Part shown: positions 56,001 through 64,000 of the stretch, one piece after another
How the letters are laid out: each line of letters starts with the position of its first letter
Numbering within the stretch: position 1 is the first letter of the stretch
NCBI RefSeq assembly: GCF_905147045.1
Contig: NC_065910.1
Location: 1,612,001 to 1,676,000, forward strand
DNA length: 64,000 nt
From: Nymphalis io
Taxonomy: Eukaryota; Arthropoda; Insecta; Lepidoptera; Nymphalidae
Reading direction: 5' to 3'
Notes under the pieces: generated by a model
What the model saw: only the letters and a program-made list of their open reading frames with translations
The model's database searches: none
What the model was told of the DNA's origin: nothing
Program-made: the position numbers and the translations under genes

Positions 56001-58415
56001 TGTTTTTTTTAATTTGTTATATTCTTAGAGTTTGCTTTCGTTTGTAGATGGATGGTCGGGTGAACAGTAGTCATAATAGGCGGGTAAGTTATAAATATAT
56101 GTTTATTTTGCGATGTCTAAACGTGCACTGGTGTTGTCGCTCCTTATTATATATTCGTGTTACCCGCCTTTATCCTCATATCGCATGAAATCTATACAAC
56201 CCGGTTACAATATCTATGACCCGACGCCGATGACGTCATATCGGTACGGTCTAAAGAATAAACATCACTAAAAAATATTAATAACTAACCGTCGACAATC
56301 GACTTATGATGATATACTATTTTGATGCGTGTATTCTTGAAATTTTATAATTATTATGACCAATGTCGCATTACACTCCGATTCATGCGGTGAATCTCAA
56401 GTTTTTTCTTAAAGAATAGCACCGATGTTATACTTCTGGCTAATTATTTTCCGAATTTCTTCCCGAATAAGTTGATATACTCAAAAAAATACATATAAAC
56501 TATATATATATTACGTATATATAGCCAATGTTAAATATAATTCCGATTAGTAGTTCACAGATCAAAGGGTAATATTATATGAGTCGGTCTTTAGTTAGTT
56601 TCGAGTTCGTTCTTATAGAACGGCCCTAAAGATATTACTGTGACCGTGTTGTAATTGTATTATGAAAATATTCTATGTCAGTAGAAGTTGTTAAATTATT
56701 ATCTGTACCAGCCAGAATTAAAATACTGTCAATCGTTCTGGTTGTATTTGTTTTTTTTTTTTATTGATCATAATTAATTTATGCAAACGTTGATAACTAT
56801 TCAGCCATGTATATTATTGTATATTTATCAATAATTAATAAATTGATTTAATAGTTTAATTTTCTACAACTTCTATTGAAATGAGAACATAATATATCTT
56901 TTTGTGATATGTATGTGACATGTAACTAATAACGTGCTTCCTGCTTACTCTTGTGTCTGATATTTATATATATATATTTCATTTATTTAAATACATTAAT
57001 ATAAAAAAAAATATGGTGTCTTTAGTTTTATACTTTATTAATACTTATGTATATTACCTACATACCCCATAACCCTAATATAATACTCGGATGCGGATGT
57101 TGCTGTTGTAAAAATCGTTTCAGCTTATGTGTTCTACATGCGATGGCTAAAAAAAAAATTATACGATTTTCTATCGTAGCGCTATGTAAACTCCCATTTA
57201 TGTGAAATGCCTCTGTTATAATAGTTCGTTAATTATATTCACGTACTGTTCGTAGGCGACTTGTTGCGAAATTATTATTCTACTCGTAAATAAGTAATTG
57301 TGTGTAAGTATAGTTGTCGTTTAGGTAACGATGATCTAATTTATATAATATAGTATGGAATGATATGTATGTAGTAACCGGCAAACATCTTGATAATAAT
57401 ATTTTACTGCGCCTTTAAAGGTATCTAGGAATCTAATCTAGTGCGCAATGAATTGTCGAGGAATCGCTGACTCTGATTGTACAATTTATGTTAGTTTCGT
57501 AGTCCGAGATCCACCAATAGTGGTGCTAATGTAAATAAAAACCCTAAAGTTAGATAATGCAGCAAACAAATTGTGTGCATGTACCGTTTGGGTGTGTAAA
57601 TAAATTATTATCATTATTATTAAATTATTATTATTATAACTGACGTTTTTTTAAGTATCTTTGTTCGTCACACGTTTGACAGATTATATATTGACCATTT
57701 TTCTCTTAATGACTTAATATTTTCTTGCATATAATTGTATACTAAATTGTATAATGACAGGAGTTGCAGTAATAAGCAAATTTTATATTTACATATTTAA
57801 TGAGATTTTCATATAGCTCATAAATATGATCACAATAAAAATTTCATGTTAAAATGTCGTGAGGCAAAAAGAGCCAACTCAGTATGGTATGCTGAGTCGA
57901 AACACAGCACTGGTTTTCAGTTTGTCCATTTACTTTGGAGATTACGAACAATTATACAAACAATAACAGATAAAAAATGTGTCTTTTATAAATTAGAAGT
58001 AAAATTCATAATATTATATGTACGTACCACCAACCCGCATTGGAGCAGCGTGATGGAATAAGCTCCATACCTTCTCCTCAAAAAGGGAGAGGATGCCTTA
58101 GCCCAGCAGTGGGACATTCACAGGCTGTTACTGTATATATATCGGTTTTACCAAATGTCACGTCAATTCAAGGTTAAAGTTAACTTTTACCTGTGCCTTT
58201 GGATTCGCCTACACGTGCGTAAATTTTCTCTCACCGCGCAGTAGAATGTTCAAGATGTGTGCCGGTTTTTGTAAAGGAAATAGACCGAAGGTCTAAGGGT
58301 TAAATGTGACGTCATGGTGTTGTTGCAGGAGAGCGGGTCTGCGGGTCGCTCGGGCGCCGCCAAGCCGGCCGCCAGCAAGCCCTCCTACTCGCAGTCCTAC
58401 TGGGCGCCCAACTAG
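32004..58415 (+). CDS. lig: Lingerer (UBAP2/UBAP2L family UBA protein)
   Basis: Coding exons: 32004-32111, 33485-33559, 37041-37163, 37668-37779, 38103-38267, 38701-38777, 39063-39137, 39644-39733, 40609-40683, 40935-41019, 41303-41388, 41470-41634, 41934-42023, 42423-42504, 42756-42886, 43593-43676, 48692-48793, 49006-49386, 49755-49853, 49966-50046, 50125-50281, 50963-51063, 51583-51702, 56048-56083, 58329-58415. All phases agree, giving about 928 residues. The UBA domain is in exons 2-3 (MDMTRRTEEEVCSALHDTNN, DMAAACNLLYEES). Next come a Lys-rich then Arg/Gly-rich segment (exons 4-5), DWDNEEWSGSLSDTKVFTPS, and the family's IPSSAVEMPGG / VFLDVQFGALESD motif (DUF3697). A long Ser/Thr/Gln/Tyr-rich disordered tail ends YSQSYWAPN. 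Lingerer binds RNA-granule proteins (FMR1, Caprin, Rasputin) and restrains growth in flies; this is family knowledge. Introns carry SINEs, nested LINEs and a satellite. Confidence 0.95.
32530..32735 (+). repeat. Degraded tRNA-headed SINE (family C)
   Basis: It is recognisable by 'agtggctagttt', 'agggagtgcacttgggttt'-like wording and 'ctataatatttcctgcacaa', matching the body of 15891-16231. Confidence 0.5.
32826..33065 (-). repeat. tRNA-headed SINE (family B), lingerer intron 1
   Basis: The minus-strand copy contains 'acatattcatgcacacaaat' and a degraded B box 'gggaatcgaactcaca'. Confidence 0.85.
33623..33884 (-). repeat. tRNA-headed SINE (family B), lingerer intron 2
   Basis: The body is complete, from 'gatatcctgggacatttttc' to the tRNA-like head 'ccacgccaactggctcgtca', preceded by a poly-T run at 33607-33620. 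Confidence 0.88.
34021..34312 (-). repeat. SINE-A (Metulj-like), full-length, minus strand
   Basis: A near-identical sister of the copy at 7922 in lingerer intron 2, missing 8 bp around 'gtggtaccc'. Confidence 0.92.
34320..34660 (+). mobile_element. Possible non-autonomous Helitron-like 5' fragment
   Basis: Wording such as 'cacgtcttaactactcaagc' and 'acgaaattttgcgtacacgt' resembles the 'phrase' found in the 5' halves of lepidopteran Helitrons. No CTAG terminus was seen. The 83-codon frame inside is not convincing as a gene. Confidence 0.3.
34722..34884 (+). repeat. SINE-A, 5'-truncated
   Basis: It starts mid-element at 'aattacaggcacaagggac' and has an A tail, in lingerer intron 2. Confidence 0.88.
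36118..36416 (+). repeat. SINE-A (Metulj-like), full-length
   Basis: It runs from 'tttactggtgttaaagcttt' to 'ttctataaaaaaaaaaa' in lingerer intron 2. Confidence 0.9.
36711..36997 (+). repeat. SINE-A, old divergent copy
   Basis: Decayed relative: 'ggtggtggggctttgtgcaa', 'gttgtgttctggtttgtaga' and a poor tail. It ends just before the UBA-coding exon at 37041. Confidence 0.78.
38398..38530 (+). repeat. SINE-A fragment, very divergent
   Basis: The order 'tactggtggttcgacttcgt', 'gttaggtaca', 'tcgtcagatat', 'tttaaaggttgagtgagcca' follows the SINE-A head. The 3' half is gone. Confidence 0.5.
39785..40086 (-). repeat. Bm1-like SINE, nearly full-length, minus strand
   Basis: On the minus strand it has the tRNA-like head 'gccgagatggacttgtagtt', a B box 'gagttcaaacccgggcaagc' and the full body to 'agcccagcagtgggac'. 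It is the best copy in the window, in lingerer intron 8. Confidence 0.88.
40203..40500 (-). repeat. SINE-A, divergent, minus strand
   Basis: Contains 'gccacctgatggtaagtgcc', 'gcgccaccaaccttgggaac' and 'gggcttgcacaaagc'. It lies in lingerer intron 8. Confidence 0.8.
41389..41469 (+). other. 81-nt intron that is open in frame (possible exitron)
   Basis: Between lingerer exons 11 and 12, GTTCGC...CCCGCAG is 81 nt, a multiple of three, with no in-frame stop. It encodes 27 residues starting VRTITSSIPMRPTRA. Splicing it out joins VPPPSK to IPSSAVEMPG, which is the conserved family order, so removal is expected as the main form. Confidence 0.6.
42935..43258 (+). repeat. tRNA-headed SINE (family C)
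   Basis: B box 'gggttcgaatccc' and the body with 'cactcccgtgcctcggaaag' and an ATT tail. It starts about 50 bp after lingerer exon 15. Confidence 0.88.
43670..43782 (+). repeat. 38-bp direct duplication containing the exon 16 splice donor
   Basis: Sequence 43670-43707 (starting gcaacag|gtattatatat) is repeated at 43745-43782 with two differences, so the end of exon 16 and its donor occur twice, 75 bp apart. The second copy abuts the RTE-like LINE. Confidence 0.85.
44549..48216 (-). mobile_element. Young non-LTR retrotransposon (Jockey/CR1-like), about 3.67 kb
   Basis: It is bounded by the 7-bp target-site duplication TGATTCT (44542-44548 and 48217-48223). The 3' end is a poly-A (poly-T on plus, 44549-44563) preceded by 'atatgccccgggatgg'. 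The 5' 430 bp (47785-48216) is GC-rich leader. A block at 48136-48178 recalls a leader motif seen in other arthropod LINEs (from memory). No ORF1/gag-like frame with zinc knuckles is visible, so the element is either single-ORF or 5'-truncated. It is inserted in the RTE-like LINE, inside lingerer intron 16, antisense to lingerer. Confidence 0.92.
44665..47784 (-). CDS. Retrotransposon endonuclease/reverse transcriptase ORF (1039 aa, intact)
   Basis: One uninterrupted frame. An AP-type endonuclease lies at about residues 85-300: FSNIRGLHANLNAVHHHLET, LFLTETQI, ELVFLGDFNAHHESW, SSDHGLIS. The reverse transcriptase lies at about 520-800: RKASGPDGIPAIVLKKC, VPKKGDRSDPANYRPIAITS, DRQYGFRPKRSTGDLLAYVT, VSLDISKAFDRVWH, AGVPQGSVLSPTLFLLHIND, and the catalytic CYADDSTVHGG. 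A C-terminal region LDRLQRRAVRIIGDV to FKRGVKRHLAGRHGGDG follows. All key catalytic residues that I can see are present. The clade (Jockey, CR1 or Daphne) cannot be fixed by eye. Confidence 0.93.
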   Translation of the reverse strand: MVTGRWGPGGHFRGGSGALPSGGSVYFPFWQTFGKTRLHTLPIPIVAIRRSPHVSFPNFQMVAQIRNNGRSAVHTPTIPTLFEVEFSNIRGLHANLNAVHHHLETARPAMLFLTETQILRPADTSYLNYPGYMLEESFKAKAGVCLFVRADVCCHRLRCLEDPSFSMLVVRVDLVRQSRVYVCLYRSHNGDLETSRLFDHLSRVADAAQEQFPNAELVFLGDFNAHHESWLKSLKTDHAGRTAHAFALTHDLTQLVDQPTRIPDIDGQAPSLLDLLLTSHPVEYQVVVQAPLGSSDHGLISTKVPQAKLPPSAVCKRRVWHYKSADWDGMRDYYASVPWKERCFSGNDPTASAAAVADEIMLGMEYYIPSSDLINRGTRNRWFTRECADAVSSKQAAYRAWINGCISGASNIDSLKANYNKNSKSCRKAYTRADAQRIVQIGHDLISHPRGSRSFWRLTKSVQNNFCQPSLPPLRNPDGSLAHSPQEKADLLAKLFADNSVIDDCSAQPPTIPSCGHTMPDIKIRQRDVRAELQSLDIRKASGPDGIPAIVLKKCAAELSPVLTRLFQLSLSSGCVPEAWRRANVQAVPKKGDRSDPANYRPIAITSVLCKVMERILNNQLIHYLEDHCLINDRQYGFRPKRSTGDLLAYVTHLWGEAIDKHGESLAVSLDISKAFDRVWHRSLLSKLPAYGLPAQLCTWIASFLHKRSLRVLVDGCASQFYVVNAGVPQGSVLSPTLFLLHINDMLSLGNIHCYADDSTVHGGYHGRAVAGRAETEERRENLVIELDRTLELIAKWGSDNLVEFNAKKTQVCALTAKKSPFYPHPSLCGTPLMIQSKIAMLGMDVRCDLSPRDYIEAIIKTASRKLGVLNKVRRFFTPQQLCLLYKTQVRSCVEYCSHLWDGSAKYLMEALDRLQRRAVRIIGDVKVTNTLEPLQLRREIAALSAFYRLYHGECSEELFSLIPASPFLLKSTRAGSRCHRLTVTSIPSRTKKFGNSFLCRTTKEWNSLPAHVFPSSYNPGSFKRGVKRHLAGRHGGDG
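49009..49386 (+). other. lig: Large GC-rich lingerer exon 18 with Ala/Gly/Ser/Thr low complexity
   Basis: This is the longest coding exon (49006-49386, 127 codons), very GC-rich in third positions against AT-rich introns. It encodes TSTTQTSTAKVATTTVSGAA and repeated AGATGATGAAGYAGGALYGG. The acceptor CAGCAG allows loss of one Gln. Confidence 0.8.
50601..50875 (+). repeat. tRNA-headed SINE (family B), full-length
   Basis: It starts 'gccggttggcgtggttggta' with B box 'ggttcgattcc' at 50655-50665 and ends 'gtcccaggatattattatta'. It lies in lingerer intron 21 and is the best copy of the family. Confidence 0.9.
51113..51400 (+). repeat. SINE-A, divergent
   Basis: Head 'ggtggtggggctacgtgcga', centre 'gttccggtttgaagggtgag', tail 'ataaaaaaaa'. 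It begins about 50 bp after lingerer exon 22. Confidence 0.85.
52584..52733 (+). repeat. SINE-A, internally deleted
   Basis: The head up to 'cagatattctaccgtc' joins directly to 'tatgtctatgggcgttggtg' and the A tail, so about 140 bp of the centre is missing. Confidence 0.88.
53056..55788. repeat. Tandem satellite, 121-bp unit, 23 copies
   Basis: The segment 'aatcttacgctgacgtcatc' recurs at 53101, 53222, 53343 and every 121 bp to 55763 without slippage. Units are about 97-99% identical, differing mainly at three linked spots: tgctcg/tgccct, ccgtgt/ccatgt, attgac/attaac. Each unit holds one perfect TGACGTCA. Inside the unit, two 'aaatcttacgct' starts about 30 bp apart suggest an ancient internal duplication. 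The left edge has a partial divergent unit and the right edge ends abruptly at 'ctgataagatgc'. It is in lingerer intron 23. No open frame persists because 121 is not a multiple of three. Confidence 0.97.
58027..58130 (+). repeat. Bm1-like SINE, 3' part
   Basis: From 'ccaacccgcattggagcagc' to 'gcagtgggacattcacaggc', a close match to 1-150. It lies in the last coding intron of lingerer. Confidence 0.8.
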
Positions 58416-60120
58416 CTCTCCTGGTGGGTCTCGCCGTGTGCGCCGAATTACATATATATTATCTGTGAAATAAAACAATATATAGCAAAATATTGTTTAA
58501 AAAAAAAAGGATTTTGATGTCGACTTAACCATGAATAAAATAATGTGTTAATGTCATTCATTTATTTAATTTAATTCATTTATTTAATGTACTTGTAATG
58601 GGCTTTGTGCAAGCTCGTCTGGGTAGGTACCACCCACTCATCAGATATTCTACCGCAAAACAGCAGTACTTGGTATTGTTGTGTTCCGGTTTGAAGGGTG
58701 AGTGAGCCAGTGTAATTACAGGCGCAAGGGACATAACATCTTAGTTCCCAAGGTTGGTTACGCATTACCAACGGTAATACCAATGTCTAAGGGCGTTGAC
58801 CACTTACCATCAGGTGGCTCATACGCTCGTCCGCTTTCCTATTCTATAAAAAAAATATGTACAATACTATCCACATTTACTCACTTAATATCTTGTGGTA
58901 AAATCATAATATCGATATTATATGTTCGACAGGCTCTCACCACACAAGATAAACACGTGTACATAGAAGGCGACCGCTCCCCTCAGAACTCAACTGTCGT
59001 CGGCCACGCCGGCCGCGCCGGTCGCTCCGGTCGCTCCGGCCGCCGGACCCGTCGCCGGCGTACCCGCACTGTCCTGTGTAACGTGTAATCATGTCATTTG
59101 TCGCGTTATCGTCGCGTGCGCACGAGAAACACTTGTTGATAGATATTTGCAGATTTAAGCTTAGAATGACGCGCTCACCCCGTACCCGATCGCTTCTAGG
59201 TATTTTTTTTTTGTTAAGGTGACTCCTGCGGCCTTCCTGCGCGTTTCTAATGTGTCAATTTGTATGGAAATATTTTAAAAGTAAAATAATTGATAGTGTA
59301 TAGTGTCGATTTGTAAATGCTCTCCTAAAATAAATATATAAAACTAACGCGAAGCGAATGCCGCTCGACTAGCTACGTAACACTTTGTAATATTGACGCG
59401 AATACGAAACTTTTGTATCGTTCGTGCTGGCGTGCTATTTACTTGTATAAAATGTGACAAGCGTCGGGCGCACGTGTGGGCGTGTTATTCTCCAATCTCT
59501 CGTGCTGCTCGCGTGCGAACGTGACCTTGTGTAACAAGTGTACGAAACCGGCCCTCTTCATTTTGTTATGTGCGTGATATATTATATATACATTATTACT
59601 ACATAAAAACAGACAGTACGTGTATCTATTTAAACGTGTAACTGATATTGTAAAATAAAATGAAAGGTAATTGAATGAAAAGGTAATCTATGTTAATAAA
59701 ATGTTTCTTTGGAAATTCCTAGTGTATTTAAGCGTCGGGGCGCAGCGTTTTTTTTTTTTAGTAATAACATTATGAAAATACAGCGTTTTAACGCGAGATT
59801 AGGTTAGTTAGCTATTATTTGGGTTATTTTTACGGCGAGCACACCCTGCGGGCCCAACGTGTACGCGCCGTGTTCCTGCCGCCCAGTGTGTGCGCGCCCT
59901 ACGCTCCCGCCGCGTCCCGCGCGAGTCTCATTTACGCGTAAGTCCGCTCCGTTAGGTTACTTTTTTTTAAATAAATTAACAGTAGTGCTACATTTATCTT
60001 TATATATAAAAAAATATGTATATGTATGTAAGCGTTTGGTGCGCTATGCGCGCCGAAACTTTTGTATTTAGTTGTCATACTTTTTGTAATTACATATTAT
60101 TATTAAAAAAATAAAAATAA
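58416..60120 (+). other. lig: Lingerer 3'UTR, apparently spliced, and downstream region
   Basis: Eight bases after the stop is a donor CTCTCCTG|GTGGGT (58423/58424). A good acceptor TTCGACAG lies at 58932. The intervening intron contains a SINE-A copy. From 58933 the sequence is GC-richer and without a conserved frame, consistent with 3'UTR. AATAAA signals lie near 59326, 59655, 59695 and 60106. Confidence 0.55.
58597..58853 (+). repeat. SINE-A, 5'-truncated, with short target duplication
   Basis: From 'gggctttgtgcaagctcgtc' to 'ctataaaaaaa', flanked by 'atgtac' on both sides (58586 area and after the A tail). Confidence 0.9.
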
Positions 60121-60339
60121 ATGGACGTTGTAGTTGGTAATGTAACAATCGTATTAAAATAGTCGAGGTCTTTTTTATTGTGAAGGAATGTCGAGATGAT
60201 CTCGCAGGCATTTGAAACTATGAGGGAATACACATATTGGAACATGACATGTTTTTTTATTACTGTTGGCGTTTATGCAGGGGTTGAATACTTAATTGAA
60301 TTAATAGAGAATTTATACGTGGATCAGCTGGCTTGATAT

Positions 60340-60545
60340 ACCACCTAGTCCATCATCATCATCATATCAACCGGAAAACGTCCACTGTTTGACAAACACA
60401 CCCCCTCCCCCCGCATCCAGTAACTTCCCGCGACCCTTCCGATATCGTCAGTCCACCTTGTATTGCCTGCCCACGCTGCGTGTTCCTGTTCGTGGTCGCC
60501 ACTCGAGAACCTTTCTGTCCCAGAAACCAAAAGTCTTCTGTGAGT
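60340..60545 (-). repeat. Dispersed repeat fragment (RTE-tail-like)
   Basis: 'ccggaaaacgtccactgttt' and 'gtggtcgccactcgagaacc' are phrases that recur in lepidopteran genomes near RTE-type LINE ends; this is from memory. No gene is seen from 60120 to 61527 apart from this. Confidence 0.5.
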
Positions 60546-61527
60546 TACGTTAAGAAAAATATATTCACTCATTCATGGGAGGGAAAAAATATATTGATAT
60601 GATACGTAAGTTATATTTGGTAATTGTTTTCTCCGAACAGCAGGATTAGTAATGACTTGAATATTCCTGCGGGATGAATTTCAAATCCCTAATGTTATGC
60701 AAGAGATTATGGGTTATATATATTGCAGTTGTTGATGCAAATGCCTTTACTTGACTTGCTTTTTTATACCATTTAACTTTGATGTCTTCAACGAAGGTAT
60801 TACTGTATTATTTTATGTTTTGGCTGTAACTTTGATATTTGATGATAACTCTTGGAGAGTATTTCACAGATATTACTTTAAAAAAACATTTGATTGGTTG
60901 TTAAGATGGCATGCAATGGATTGCAATATCTGATCATGATTGCTGGTTAAAAAGAATATTCCCTAGGGGTTTTGGCCAACATACTGTTAGATTAAAATCT
61001 GAAGATGCGGTCTGTAGACCAGGTATTTTCTCATTTCGTTGAGGAAATCTACCATGAAGCCCGCACTGTGTGAATTAAAATATCACTTTTTTTTTCACTA
61101 CCTTTGATATTAATAAGTTTAAACATGTAATACAAGAGTTACATGTAGGGTATTATACTACACCTCACATACATTACATTCTCATCTTATTTATATATAT
61201 ATATTATTTCGTCGTACTAAAATGTACGTATCTTAATGACACTTCAATGGGATAATTGATTGTTTTAATAATAAAACAGAACTGCTAATATATTTTTTAT
61301 TAATACAGGAATGTTTATATGGTATTCTTCCTACACCAACAATAAATGCATAACAATAGCTAAAAAATATTATAAAAATATTCCGTATAAAAACCCCTCC
61401 ATTTAAGGCACAAAATTTATATCACAATATAATAGCAAAAATCATTGCATCTGAATTAAAGAAAAATTAAATATTAATATTGCTTTAAGTTCCTTTTGCT
61501 TCTGTCTTTAATAACTTCATAAAGCGA

Positions 61528-63263
61528 CTACAAATATTCCGCCGCGGCATTGTCCACGATCCAATATAATGAACCTTCTGGCTTTACTCTAGTCGCAGGT
61601 AAGTCTTCCTTATCTTTTAATATGCGCTGAAAATAATGAAGCATGTTAGTAAAACCACTATTTATGTATATATATAGTACTATAGTACAAGCACAGCAGT
61701 ACACTACAATATTATATGATAAAATATTACTCACTTTTACCATTTCAGCTTTGCCAGCACCGCTGATGGCAAAAATGCAGTTTCTTGCATTGTTAATGAC
61801 CGGATAAGTCATTGTTACTCTGCTCGGAGGTGGTTTTGGTGAATCGGTTATTGGAGCGATTTTTAACACAGTCTCTTCAAGTAAGGGATGACCTGGGAAA
61901 AGGGAACATGTGTGGCCATCTGGCCCCATACCTAATAGCAAGAGGTCAAATTTGAAATTGTTACTTTTAAATGATTCTCTCAATTTATCAGTATAATCCT
62001 TGGCTGCTTCTTCAGCTGTAAAAAAGAAACTAGCTTGAATATTTGTTTTGTTTTTTATGCGGTAAGTTGCTCAGAATGGTCCAAGTCATATGACATAGCA
62101 CAAGCCAAACTGTATGGATACTTGGTGGTAGGGTTTTGTGCAAGCTAGTTGGTAGGTATCATCAGATGTTCTACTATCATTGCCAAACAGCAATACTTAG
62201 CATTGTTGTGTTCCTGTTTGAAGGGTGAGTGAGCCAGTGTAATTATAGACACAGAACACAATATCTTTCTGTCCTAAGGTTGGTAGGGATTTTATAAAAA
62301 AATATACATTTCCTAACCACTACAGCTGTTTAACTTCTAAACATCAATAATCTGTGTGTTCCCATTGGAAGTATAAGTGAGATTTTGTTTTGTTTCTGCC
62401 TGTAGTGTTATTTGCCAGTTTGCTTTACTGTTTTAATATTTAAAGATAAAACAAAGAGACATTGCTAGGTGGTAGGGCTTTGTGCAAGCAATATACAGTA
62501 ATTAATATATTTTGAAGTAGATAAATCTGATGGCTTCCCTATGCACCCCCACCTATAGAACTGTCTTAGACGGGCTGTCACCATGTCTGTTTGTCCTGAG
62601 TCTGGTTGTAATTATCTATATATGTATGTATTTACAAAAGAGTAGTATACTAGTTGTCTGGCTTCCATCGTACAAGCTCTGCTTAGTTTGGGATGAGATA
62701 GCCGTGTGTGAATAATGTCCCAGGATATTATTATTATGTCTCCAGTCTCATTACATAGTTATCCCATCACATTATAAGACGATATATAATTTTGAAAATA
62801 TAGGAATATAATAAATAGGTGTATATTTAAATGACTCACCAGTAACACCTTGTTTAATAACAATAAATTGATCTTTTTTTAATTTAGTTTTAGGTATTAA
62901 TTGTCTATTATATGTTCCGAAGGTTGAGTCTTCACTGTCTTCCGGTACCACTCTCTCGTCACAAAAAGCTAATACCCATTTTGACCACTCTGTGTTAATG
63001 CCTGGTAACCCTTCACATAGATATTTCACTACTGACCCTCCTGATTAATAGAAAACAATAAATATTTATAAAAAGTATGAAATATAAAATGATATTAAAC
63101 TTCTATTATACAATAAAATATTGAAAACATTTTGGTAAACTTTACCGGAAAGACCGACGAAAAATTTTCCCCGATTGAGAATAGAATCGTTTGAAATTTT
63201 TTCTACACACGAAGCCAATTTTTTGATTAATTCTTGTTCATTTGCAACCTTTATTGTAGTCAT
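61528..63263 (-). CDS. Pgls: 6-phosphogluconolactonase
   Basis: It hydrolyses 6-phosphogluconolactone to 6-phosphogluconate in the cytosol, the second step of the oxidative pentose phosphate pathway. The exons are 63146-63263, 62840-63040, 61735-62015 and 61528-61626, in phase, about 232 residues (family about 230-260). Motifs in order: FFVGLSGGSVVKYL (phosphate-binding GGS), WVLAFCDERVVPEDSEDSTF, then NRQLIPKT, FDLLLLGMGPDGHTCSLFPG with the catalytic His of the GPDGHT segment, HPLLEETVLKIAPITDSPKP, PPSRVTMTYPVIN, and FAISGAGKAEMVK. The start MTTIKVANEQELIKKL is the only in-frame ATG before the first motif. Introns hold one SINE-A and one truncated family B SINE. Confidence 0.97.
62122..62290 (+). 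repeat. SINE-A, divergent, in Pgls intron 2
   Basis: 'ttggtggtagggttttgtgc' to 'cctaaggttggtagg', 3'-truncated. A further short head fragment lies at 62465-62492. Confidence 0.8.
62580..62745 (+). repeat. tRNA-headed SINE (family B), 5'-truncated
   Basis: From 'accatgtctgtttgtcctga' to 'tcccaggatattattatta', in Pgls intron 2. Confidence 0.82.
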
Positions 63264-64000
63264 AATAACAGTCTTTTAATAAGAATTTTGATTAACCTTA
63301 GATCGACTAAAATACAACCTTCAAGAGTTCTTCAATTCTAGCTGTGTTCAAACTTCAAACCAGTGATGCCAACTTCTACAGAATATTCCCCCTAGGACCA
63401 ACTTCAAATTCCCCTAAATATCGTAATTTCAAATACAAATAAAAATACATTCAATTAGTATAAAATAGCTGTTGTATTTATGTGGGTGCATTTTACACAT
63501 TTACATACATTAATTAATGACCTAATAATATTAATGATGATAACAATGAAATTAAACGATTTTCATTCAGTGACCAGAAATCGATGCCCGGGGCTCCTAC
63601 GTGTTGTACAAGCACGTTGACCGTTGATCTGATTATTTCAATCTCAATGTATTATATTTTTGATTTTAGTTATGGCCGCTTGGAGTTTATATTTGGTTTA
63701 GATTGCTGGTTGCGTTCGAAGTTTAATATAAAGTGTATAGAATCGTACGTTTTTTTAAGGAAAAATAAACTTGAATAATCGACCCCCTAAAAAAATCCCC
63801 TAAATAAATGTACCCCTAAAAAAACTCCTGGACAACTTGATTCCCCCCAAATTTGTAGGGAAAACCCCCAAGTTGCATCACTGCTTCAAACTTACAGGTT
63901 AGGTACCTACTCATTCAGCAATTCAATTTGTGTCTTAACTGTCAAATATATTGGAAAATGGGATGTCATTTTAGGTAATTAATTAACTCATTGTCATTGT
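63264..64000. other. Upstream of Pgls, no other gene seen
   Basis: AT-rich, with C-run repeats ('ccccctaaaaaaatccccta') near 63390-63860. One 64-codon frame at 63584-63778 has no supporting motif. Confidence 0.4.

Noticed and set aside
57540..57640. AATAAA-rich stretch that might end an alternative lingerer transcript after the 36-nt exon 24.
   Set aside because: No support beyond common AT-rich wording; the exon 24 donor and exon 25 join in phase.

Overview
The window is animal nuclear DNA, almost certainly from a lepidopteran and probably a butterfly. The evidence is AT-rich DNA with short phase-consistent exons, insect orthologues such as lingerer, and several SINE families of lepidopteran type: a Metulj-like SINE in about 17 copies, a Bm1-like SINE and two tRNA-headed SINEs. 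There are also RTE-like and Jockey/CR1-like LINEs and a Helitron end. No operons, rRNA genes, convincing tRNA genes or CRISPR arrays are visible.

Six protein genes can be assembled exon by exon with matching splice phases. (1) 170-5064, minus: an internal part of a chymotrypsin-fold serine protease homologue that has lost the catalytic His and Asp; the gene runs off the left edge. (2) 9662-12456, minus: Mediator subunit MED20, complete, 4 exons. (3) 13685-21136, plus: a HERPUD/Herp-type ER ubiquitin-like membrane protein, 4 exons. (4) 23377-28523, minus: TIPIN, the Timeless-interacting replication fork protein, 5 exons. (5) 32004-58415, plus: lingerer (UBAP2/UBAP2L family), 25 coding exons and about 928 residues, with a spliced 3'UTR beyond. 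(6) 61528-63263, minus: 6-phosphogluconolactonase, 4 exons. MED20/HERPUD and TIPIN/lingerer are head-to-head pairs with compact shared upstream regions. The genes have unrelated housekeeping or regulatory jobs (transcription, ER-associated degradation, fork protection, RNA-granule/RNA-binding regulation, pentose phosphate pathway); nothing suggests a joint pathway.

Mobile DNA fills introns and intergenic space. The largest block is in lingerer intron 16, where a 3.67-kb non-LTR retrotransposon with an intact 1039-codon endonuclease/reverse transcriptase ORF and a 7-bp target-site duplication sits inside an older RTE-like LINE. A 5'-truncated copy of the same LINE at 1430-2818 is itself split by another retrotransposon, again with a 7-bp duplication. 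The abundant SINE shares a 19-bp 3' block with this LINE, suggesting it uses the LINE's machinery.

The most unusual structure is a 2.7-kb tandem array of a 121-bp unit at 53056-55788 in lingerer intron 23. Each of 23 units carries a perfect CRE/ATF palindrome (TGACGTCA), and the array has multimeric higher-order organisation. Other points to check are a reading-frame-preserving 81-nt intron in lingerer, a run of seven stop codons at the end of MED20 that appears to come from a retrotransposon tail, and several perfect hairpins.
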